Shown here one piece after another: positions 1 through 4,714 of a DNA stretch of 10,548 nucleotides. Made by a program: the position numbers and the translations under genes. Each line of letters begins with the position of its first letter. The first letter of the stretch is position 1. Origin of the DNA: Rhodocyclales bacterium. GTDB lineage: Bacteria > Pseudomonadota > Gammaproteobacteria > Burkholderiales > Rhodocyclaceae. The notes under the pieces are model-generated. The model had not been told where the DNA came from, ran no database searches, and saw only the letters and a program-made list of their open reading frames with translations. Location of the stretch: the NCBI GenBank assembly GCA_021413665.1, contig JAIOPW010000562.1, forward strand, positions 1-10,548, written 5' to 3'.

Positions 1-40
1 GCTTGTCGGAAACGCTGATGAGCGCCTGTGTGACCTTCAT
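1..40 (-). CDS. purH: Second purH copy, 5' end only (cut by window edge)
   Basis: The first 13 codons read MKVTQALISVSDK on the minus strand, starting at the ATG at 40-38. This matches the start of the complete plus-strand purH (MKVAQALISVSDK) with four nucleotide differences in 40. A GAGG ribosome-binding site lies just upstream in the same TGAGGTATAC-ATG context as the other copy. The gene would encode bifunctional AICAR formyltransferase/IMP cyclohydrolase if it continues beyond the window. Whether it is full length cannot be seen here. It follows the second fis copy, so the fis-purH order is kept in this inverted block. Confidence 0.75.
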   Translation of the reverse strand, partial: MKVTQALISVSDK

Positions 41-95
41 GTATACCTCAGCAGTAGTTAACGTGAAACAACTCGTTCGGAGCGACTGGTGGTAG

Positions 96-155
96 TCGAG
101 CGACGCGAGCAAATTGGTAGCCTCCCCCGCGAGGGGGAGGACGGGAGGGGGAGGG
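96..155 (+). repeat. REP-like GC-rich palindromic element, left copy
   Basis: A perfect 8-bp hairpin (CCTCCCCC at 121-128, GGGGGAGG at 133-140, loop GCGA) is preceded by a motif of the CGAGCGAAGCGAGC type (here CGAGCGACGCGAGC, 97-110) and followed by a G-rich tail. The same composite order (GCGAG motif, short AT-richer spacer, TAGCC, C-run/G-run hairpin, G-rich tail) recurs at 1953-2081 and, on the opposite strand, at 4600-4659. It lies between the second fis and the second purH. A role as mRNA-stabilising or attenuating hairpin is possible but not shown. Confidence 0.65.
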
Positions 156-215
156 ACTTCTTGCTGCTCTTTCGTTGTTTGGTCATCGGGGGTGGCGCAA
201 TCGGCTACATGAAAG

Positions 216-446
216 TTAAAGCAGTTGGTGTTCGACCAGCAGGCGGCGCAGGGTGCCGCGACTGATGCCCAGCATCTCGGCGGCGACGGTCTGGTTTCCT
301 TCCGCCTGTTTCATGACGACTTCAAGCATGGGCCGCTCCACGCATTTCATCACCATGCCGTAGACGGCATGTGGAGCCTGCCCGTCGAGGTCGCGAAAAT
401 AGCGATTCAGGCTGCGCCGCACGCAGTCGTTGATTTCGCTGCTCAT
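216..446 (-). CDS. fis: Fis-family DNA-binding protein, second copy
   Basis: This encodes a 76-residue Fis, a homodimeric nucleoid-associated DNA-bending protein that regulates stable-RNA promoters and recombination in other proteobacteria. The C-terminal helix-turn-helix is intact, with GNQTVAAEMLGISRGTLRRL at about residues 50-69. It differs from the plus-strand copy at only five residues (V/I28, E/A49, L/M59, E/D72, Q/E74) although about 22 of 231 bases differ, so most changes are silent and both copies look selected for function. The ATG at 446 overlaps the TGA of a truncated dusB tail as ATGA, as in the complete locus. No convincing promoter for this copy is visible, because the dusB promoter region is not part of the duplicated block. 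Confidence 0.9.
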   Translation of the reverse strand: MSSEINDCVRRSLNRYFRDLDGQAPHAVYGMVMKCVERPMLEVVMKQAEGNQTVAAEMLGISRGTLRRLLVEHQLL

Positions 447-550
447 GCGGCTTTCATCTCCGGTTGAATATCTTCATAGCGAAGACTCTCGTTCGCGGCG
501 GCGTGACCGAGGAAAAACTCGTCGGCGGCAGCCAGTTGTTCGGTGGCGCT
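443..550 (-). pseudogene. dusB: Truncated 3' end of a second dusB
   Basis: Reading the minus strand from about 550 to the TGA at 445-443 gives SATEQLAAADEFFLGHAAAN and then ESLRYEDIQPEMKAA. This matches the C-terminus of the full DusB (SAPEQLAAADEFFLGHAAAN, ERLRYEDRHEEMKAA). The frame is open for a few codons more and then meets an in-frame TAG near 588-586, with no start codon and no FMN-binding barrel, so the fragment cannot be a functional enzyme. It is more diverged (about 85% at DNA level) than the adjacent fis. The reading frame itself is unbroken, so it could still act as a tail if joined to a dusB body by recombination. Confidence 0.8.
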
Positions 551-576
551 CTGCGTGAACTGGACCGCGAGCTGCG

Positions 577-594
577 ATAGCTATAATCGACCGA
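577..594 (+). promoter_or_regulatory. Putative pepP promoter (-10 only), possibly leaderless
   Basis: A perfect TATAAT lies at 582-587, embedded next to the palindrome ATAGCTAT (577-584). The pepP ATG begins only six bases after it, which would put the transcription start at or next to the ATG and give a leaderless mRNA. No good -35 hexamer is seen at 16-18 bp spacing (CTGGAC at 560-565 is the nearest, poor match), and there is no Shine-Dalgarno sequence before the ATG. A chance match is possible. Confidence 0.4.
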
Positions 595-1949
595 TGGAAA
601 AAGCGCCGTCCCCGCAGCAGCATTCATTCGCGCCGCATCACCAGCGCCGACTCTCCCTCGTCGAACGCATGACGCGCGGTGGCGGCGGCATCGCGCTGAT
701 TCCGACGGCAAACGAGCAGACGCGCAACCGCGACACGCACTACCCCTATCGCGCCGACAGCTATTTCCAGTACCTGACGGGCTTTAACGAACCAGAAGCA
801 GTACTGGTGATTGTCGTCGGCAGCGGCGACGCTGCTGCGCAATCCATCCTGTTCTGCCGCGAGAAGAATATCGAACGCGAAATCTGGGACGGCTTCCGCC
901 ACGGCCCGGTGGGGGCGCGCGAACTGTTTGGCTTCGATGCAGCGCATGCCGTCGGCGAACTCGACGCCAAGCTGCCGGAACTGCTCGCCAACCAGCCGGC
1001 ACTGTGGTTTTCCATCGGCCACGATGCCGCCTGGGACCAGCGCATCGCCACCACCCTGAACGCCGTGCGCGCCGAGAGTCGCAGCGGCAAACGGGCGCCG
1101 GCGACAATCCGCGACGTGCGCGCCGAACTCGACGCGATGCGACTGATCAAGGATCCGACCGAAATCGCCGTCATGCGTCGCGTCGCGGAGATTTCGACCG
1201 CCGCGCACGTGCGCGCCATGCGCTTCACCGCGCCCGGCCGCTTCGAATACGAAGTCGAGGCGGAACTGCTGCACGAATTCCGCCGCCGCGGCTGCGAGTT
1301 TCCCGCCTACACCTCCATCGTCGCCGGCGGGCCCAATGCCTGCGTCCTGCATTACGTCGGCAACGACCAGATCCTGCGCGCCGGCGACCTGCTGCTGATC
1401 GATGCCGGCGGCGAACTGGGCGGCTATGCCTCGGACATCACGCGCAGCTTTCCGGTCAATGGCCGCTTCAGCGGACCCCAGGCCGACGTCTACGACATGG
1501 TGCTGGGCGCGCAGGCGGCGGCGATTGCGGCAGTTCGCCCCGGCGCCACCTTCGCCGACCCGCACGAGGCGGCGCTGAAGGTACTGGCCCAGGGCATGAT
1601 CGACCTCAAGCTGCTGTCGGGATCACTGGATGCGGTGATCGAATCCGAAACCTACAAACGCTTCTACATGCACCGCACCAGCCACTGGCTGGGCAAGGAC
1701 GTGCACGACGCCGGCGAATATAAGGAAGGTGAGCACTGGGCAACGCTACTGCCGGGAATGGTGCTGACCATCGAACCCGGCTGCTACATTCGCCCGGCAG
1801 ACGATGTGCCCGAGGCCTTCTGGAATATGGGTGTGCGCATCGAGGACGACGCGCTGGTGACGACCGATGGCTGCGAGATCATCACCCTTGCCGCGCCGAA
1901 GAAGATCGCCGACATCGAAGCCCTGATGCGTGATGCCCACGCCGACTGA
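594..1949 (+). CDS. pepP: Xaa-Pro aminopeptidase (aminopeptidase P, M24B family)
   Basis: This 451-residue cytosolic metallopeptidase removes an N-terminal residue that precedes proline. Residues 1-180 form the N-terminal domain, including HYPYRADSYFQYLTGFNEPE, typical of PepP. The C-terminal pita-bread domain carries all five dinuclear metal ligands: D270 (LLLIDAGGE), D281 (ASDITRSF), H364 (SHWLG), E394 (TIEPG) and E417 (RIEDD). These match the E. coli PepP ligands with an offset of +10 to +11. H360 and H371 of the active-site region are also present. The length agrees with E. coli PepP (about 440). I chose the ATG at 594 because the family's RR..L...M segment follows it; an ATG at 669 would cut into that segment. 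It overlaps ubiH by 17 nt, an arrangement shared with many proteobacterial pepP-ubiH pairs. Confidence 0.95.
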   Translation: MEKAPSPQQHSFAPHHQRRLSLVERMTRGGGGIALIPTANEQTRNRDTHYPYRADSYFQYLTGFNEPEAVLVIVVGSGDAAAQSILFCREKNIEREIWDGFRHGPVGARELFGFDAAHAVGELDAKLPELLANQPALWFSIGHDAAWDQRIATTLNAVRAESRSGKRAPATIRDVRAELDAMRLIKDPTEIAVMRRVAEISTAAHVRAMRFTAPGRFEYEVEAELLHEFRRRGCEFPAYTSIVAGGPNACVLHYVGNDQILRAGDLLLIDAGGELGGYASDITRSFPVNGRFSGPQADVYDMVLGAQAAAIAAVRPGATFADPHEAALKVLAQGMIDLKLLSGSLDAVIESETYKRFYMHRTSHWLGKDVHDAGEYKEGEHWATLLPGMVLTIEPGCYIRPADDVPEAFWNMGVRIEDDALVTTDGCEIITLAAPKKIADIEALMRDAHAD

Positions 1950-3195
1950 CAACTTCGCGAGCGAAGCGAGCCTGACCAGTAGCCCCCTTCCCCGGGAAGG
2001 GGGACGGGGGGATGGCTCACAACCTTCCCCGCAGGGTGCGCTTGCGCACCCCCTTCCCCGGGAAGGGGGACGGGGGGATGGTCCCCATTTGGGGGGCAAT
2101 GCCCACGATGGCACCCGATCGGTTGCCATCGTGGGCGGCGGTCCCGCCGGCATGGCCCTCGCTCTGGCCCTGAAACTCCATGGCGTGGCAGTGGAGATTT
2201 TTGAAGCGCGCACCCGCCCCGCCGTGCGCGACGACGCACGCGTGCTGGCCCTGTCCGATGGCGCACGACAGATTCTCGATTGGCTCGGCGTCTGGTCAGG
2301 CCTGTCGCCGACCCCGATTGAAACCATACACATCTCCCATCGTGGCGGCTTCGGCCGCAGTTGCCTGCGTGCAGACGAACTCGCGGTCACGGCGCTGGGA
2401 TGGGTTCTGCCGGCCCGCGACCTGATCGCAGCCCTCGATACCGCGGTGGCAAATGCAGGCATCGCTTATCGTGAGAATGTGAAAGTCGGCGCTGGTGACA
2501 CGGCGGCATTCCCGCTCACCGCATTTGCGGAGGGCGCCGTCGATCCATCCGCCGGCAAGTTGCGCGACTACGGACAGCACGCCGTGCTATGCAGCGTCAG
2601 CATCGCGGCGCCACACCGTAACGTCGCCTTTGAGCGCTTTACCAACGAGGGGCCGGTCGCGTTGTTGCCGCTGGGCGACCGCTATGCCGTGGTCCTGACC
2701 TGTGCCGACGAAGTGGCGGCACAGGTCAGGTCACTCGACGACAGCGCATTCCTGGATTTGCTGCAGCGGCGCTTCGGCACGCGCCACCGTTTCACTGCGG
2801 CCGGTCCGCGCACCGCGTACCCGCTCGGCCTGCGTTACCGCAAGGATCCCGTCGCCGAACGCCAGGTCTGGCTCGGCAATGCCGCACAGACCTTGCATCC
2901 GGTAGCCGGGCAGGGCTTCAACCTGGCATTGCGTGACATCTGGGAACTGGCGCAGGTGTTGGGCGGCGCCGCCGATCCCGGCGCGCCGGAATTGCTCGCC
3001 GCCTATGCTCGCGGCCGCCAAGCGGACCGGCGCGGCGCAATCGGCTTCACCGACCTACTGCTCGACAGTTTCGCCTCCGATTTGGCCCCCCTGAAACATG
3101 CAAGGGGCGCCGGCCTTCTGGCGCTGGACCTGCTGCCGCCGCTGCGCGATTTCGTGGCAAAGCGCATGATCTATGGTGCCCGTGCCTGGCCGTGA
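1933..3195 (+). CDS. ubiH: FAD-dependent ubiquinone biosynthesis hydroxylase (UbiH/COQ6 family)
   Basis: This flavoprotein monooxygenase is expected to hydroxylate the ring of an octaprenyl-phenol intermediate in aerobic ubiquinone synthesis. The FAD dinucleotide-binding motif VAIVGGGPAGMALALAL starts near residue 64 (first Gly 68). The second FAD motif is LGNAAQTLHPVAGQGFNLAL, with N316 where many family members have Asp, a variant I believe is common in betaproteobacterial UbiH. The stretch between AGIAYREN and DYGQHA is about 14 residues shorter than in E. coli UbiH, and the usual DG motif reads as EG (FAEGAVDPSA). The first roughly 60 residues are not typical: they translate two REP-like repeats. 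Start is uncertain: ATG 1933 (used here), GTG 1930, or TTG 2089, which would restore a normal short N-terminus. No in-frame ATG lies between 1936 and the FAD motif. Confidence 0.88.
   Translation: MPTPTDNFASEASLTSSPLPREGGRGDGSQPSPQGALAHPLPREGGRGDGPHLGGNAHDGTRSVAIVGGGPAGMALALALKLHGVAVEIFEARTRPAVRDDARVLALSDGARQILDWLGVWSGLSPTPIETIHISHRGGFGRSCLRADELAVTALGWVLPARDLIAALDTAVANAGIAYRENVKVGAGDTAAFPLTAFAEGAVDPSAGKLRDYGQHAVLCSVSIAAPHRNVAFERFTNEGPVALLPLGDRYAVVLTCADEVAAQVRSLDDSAFLDLLQRRFGTRHRFTAAGPRTAYPLGLRYRKDPVAERQVWLGNAAQTLHPVAGQGFNLALRDIWELAQVLGGAADPGAPELLAAYARGRQADRRGAIGFTDLLLDSFASDLAPLKHARGAGLLALDLLPPLRDFVAKRMIYGARAWP
1953..2081 (+). repeat. Double REP-like element within the 5' end of ubiH
   Basis: Two identical 33-nt units occupy 1983-2015 and 2049-2081, with a period of 66 nt (22 codons). 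Each contains a 10-bp C-run/G-run palindrome (1983-2003, 2049-2069) and a G-rich tail. Upstream lies CTTCGCGAGCGAAG (1953-1966, 6-bp stem), which shares the GCGAGCGAAGCGAGC motif with the element in the fis-purH spacers. Between the units is an 8-bp hairpin GGGTGCGC-TT-GCGCACCC (2034-2051). Translated in the ubiH frame, each unit gives PLPREGGRGDG. Confidence 0.85.
2101..2136. repeat. 36-nt near-perfect palindrome over the UbiH FAD motif codons
   Basis: GCCCACGATGGCA (2101-2113) is the exact reverse complement of TGCCATCGTGGGC (2124-2136). The ten bases between contain the palindrome CCGATCGG (2115-2122), leaving one mismatched pair (2114/2123). The right half encodes AIVG of the FAD-binding motif, which is conserved, so the left half is the likely derived copy. 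In RNA it would form a very stable hairpin near the ubiH start. Confidence 0.85.
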
Positions 3196-3224
3196 CATTT
3201 GCCACGGATCATAGAAAGCTTCAA

Positions 3225-3252
3225 TTGCCGCCCCGGCGCTTTGCGCTAAAAT
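3225..3252 (+). promoter_or_regulatory. Putative sigma70 promoter for dusB-fis-purH
   Basis: TTGCCG (3225-3230) and TAAAAT (3247-3252) are separated by 16 bp, in the 94-bp gap between ubiH and dusB. Both hexamers match consensus reasonably well (TTG core; five of six for the -10). Transcription would start near 3259, leaving a leader of about 30 nt before the dusB ATG, with no clear Shine-Dalgarno. In enterobacteria the dusB-fis promoter is growth-rate controlled and repressed by Fis; whether that holds here is unknown. Confidence 0.55.
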
Positions 3253-3289
3253 CGCGCCCTCTCCCGACTGCAACTTCACTCCCTCCGAC

Positions 3290-4312
3290 ATGAACTTCCT
3301 CGGCTTCCAGTTGCGCAACAACCTGTTTGTCGCGCCCATGGCCGGGGTCACCGATCGTCCGTTCCGCCAGCTTTGCAAGAACCTCGGTGCCGGGCTCGCC
3401 GTATCGGAAATGGTGACGTCCAACTCGCTGCTGTACGGCAGCGCCAAGACCCGGCGCCGCGCTGATCACGAAGGGGAAGTCGACCCGATCTCGGTGCAGA
3501 TCGCCGGCGCCGATCCGGCGATGATGGCTCAGGCAGCACGCTACAACGCCGATAATGGCGCACAGATCGTCGACATCAACATGGGCTGCCCGGCAAAGAA
3601 GATCTGCAACGTCATGGCCGGTTCGGCCCTGATGCAGAACGAGCCACTGGTGGCAAGGATTCTCGAGGCGGTGGTGGCCGCCGTGCCGGACACTCCGGTG
3701 ACGCTGAAGTTTCGCACCGGGTGGAACCGCGACAACCGCAACGCTCCACGCATCGCACGCATTGCGGAAGAATCCGGTGTCCGCGCAATCGCCATTCATG
3801 GCCGCACGCGAGCCGACCAGTACATGGGCGAAGCGGAATACGACACCATCGCCCTGGTCAAGTCACAGGTGAAGATTCCGGTGATCGCCAACGGCGACAT
3901 CAGCACGCCGCAGAAGGCCCGCTTCGTGCTGGACTACACCGGAGCCGACGGCGTCATGATCGGCCGCGCCACACAGGGCAGGCCCTGGCTGTTCCGCGAG
4001 ATCGAGCATTTCCTGGCGACCGGCAGCCTGTTGGAACCGCCCAAAGTAACGGAAATTCACGGCATCCTGCGCAACCATCTGGCGGATCTCTATGGCTTCT
4101 ACGGCGAGGAAACCGGCGTGCGCATCGCGCGCAAACACATAAGCTGGTACACCAAGGGCCTGGTCGGCGCAGCGCACTTCCGCCACGCCATGAACCAATT
4201 GCTGAGCGCCCCCGAACAACTGGCTGCCGCGGACGAGTTCTTCCTCGGCCACGCCGCCGCCAACGAACGCCTCCGCTATGAGGATCGTCACGAGGAGATG
4301 AAAGCGGCATGA
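3290..4312 (+). CDS. dusB: tRNA-dihydrouridine synthase B
   Basis: This 340-residue FMN enzyme reduces specific uridines in the tRNA D-loop to dihydrouridine using NADPH. The TIM barrel begins with LFVAPMAGVTDRPFRQLC. The catalytic cysteine is C100 in NMGCPAKKICN, the same number as in E. coli DusB. FMN and substrate motifs follow: LKFRTGW, IHGRTRADQYMG, IANGDI and GADGVMIGRATQGRPWLF. The C-terminal helical tRNA-binding domain includes RIARKHISWYTKGL. The ATG at 3290 lies 94 nt after ubiH behind its own likely promoter. The TGA overlaps the fis ATG (ATGA), indicating translational coupling, an arrangement conserved from enterobacteria to betaproteobacteria. The last 36 codons lie inside the right arm of the inverted repeat. 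Confidence 0.96.
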   Translation: MNFLGFQLRNNLFVAPMAGVTDRPFRQLCKNLGAGLAVSEMVTSNSLLYGSAKTRRRADHEGEVDPISVQIAGADPAMMAQAARYNADNGAQIVDINMGCPAKKICNVMAGSALMQNEPLVARILEAVVAAVPDTPVTLKFRTGWNRDNRNAPRIARIAEESGVRAIAIHGRTRADQYMGEAEYDTIALVKSQVKIPVIANGDISTPQKARFVLDYTGADGVMIGRATQGRPWLFREIEHFLATGSLLEPPKVTEIHGILRNHLADLYGFYGEETGVRIARKHISWYTKGLVGAAHFRHAMNQLLSAPEQLAAADEFFLGHAAANERLRYEDRHEEMKAA

Positions 4313-4539
4313 GCAGCGAAATCAATGACTGCGTGCGGCGCAGCTTGAACCGCTACTTCCGCGACCTCGACGGACAGGCCCCGCACGCGATCTACGGCAT
4401 GGTGATGAAATGCGTGGAGCGACCCATGCTGGAAGTCGTCATGAAACAGGCGGCCGGCAATCAGACCGTCGCCGCCGAGATGATGGGCATCAGCCGCGGC
4501 ACCCTGCGCCGCCTGCTGGTCGACCACGAGCTGCTTTAA
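4309..4539 (+). CDS. fis: Fis-family DNA-binding protein
   Basis: This is a 76-residue Fis, shorter at the N-terminus than the 98-residue E. coli protein, as usual in betaproteobacteria. Residues 50-70 (GNQTVAAEMMG then ISRGTLRRLL) make the helix-turn-helix and correspond to [20 protein letters not shown] of E. coli. It acts as a dimer in the nucleoid, bending DNA and modulating transcription and site-specific recombination. It is coupled to dusB by the ATGA overlap and is followed by a 175-bp spacer with a REP-like hairpin before purH. A near-identical copy lies at 216-446 on the other strand, so the cell may make two Fis variants. Confidence 0.95.
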   Translation: MSSEINDCVRRSLNRYFRDLDGQAPHAIYGMVMKCVERPMLEVVMKQAAGNQTVAAEMMGISRGTLRRLLVDHELL

Positions 4540-4599
4540 CTTTCAGGTCGCCGATTGAGGCACTGCTGATGATCAAACAACGAAAGAGCAGCAAGAAGT

Positions 4600-4659
4600 C
4601 CCACCCCCTCCCATCCTCCCCGTCGCGGGGGAGGCTACCAATTTGCTCGCTTCGCTCGA
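4600..4659 (-). repeat. REP-like GC-rich palindromic element, right copy
   Basis: Hairpin CCTCCCC (4615-4621) with GGGGAGG (4628-4634), preceded by a C-rich stretch and followed by GCTCGCTTCGCTCG (4645-4658). It is the counterpart of the element at 96-155 and, read on the minus strand, has the same order of parts as the element at 1953-2081. It lies in the fis-purH spacer and may reduce read-through or stabilise transcript ends; there is no U-tract, so a classical terminator is unlikely. Confidence 0.65.
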
Positions 4660-4714
4660 CCATCACCAGTCGCTCCGAGCGAGTTGTTTCAGGTTAACTA
4701 CTGCCGAGGTATAC

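Larger units (their letters stand above)
1..550. repeat. Left arm of a 550-bp imperfect inverted repeat
   Basis: The reverse complement of this segment aligns with 4205-4754 over 550 nt without any insertion or deletion. Hand counting gives about 59 mismatches (roughly 89% identity): about 16 of 104 in the dusB tail, 22 of 231 in fis, 17 of 175 in the fis-purH spacer and 4 of 40 in purH. It may continue past the left window edge. The match fades at about 550, close to the start of pepP. The arms flank the segment 551-4204. Confidence 0.93.

Noticed and set aside
454..711. 85-codon minus-strand open frame across the junction near 550
   Set aside because: It is in a different frame from the dusB tail, is arginine/serine-rich low complexity, and overlaps the start of pepP.
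624..1565. 313-codon open frame antisense to pepP
   Set aside because: It mirrors a gene with all catalytic residues intact; long antisense frames are expected in GC-rich coding DNA and its product has no recognisable motif.
1004..1723. 239-codon arginine-rich frame inside pepP
   Set aside because: It is an out-of-frame translation of pepP; the arginine-rich composition is typical of shadow frames.
1953..2081. CRISPR-like repeat array
   Set aside because: There are only two units, each palindromic, with a 33-nt interval; REP-like elements explain it better.
4540..4714. Purine riboswitch or separate promoter upstream of purH
   Set aside because: No purine aptamer core is recognisable and the best -35/-10 candidates have poor spacing; only the REP-like hairpin and the purH ribosome-binding site are clear.
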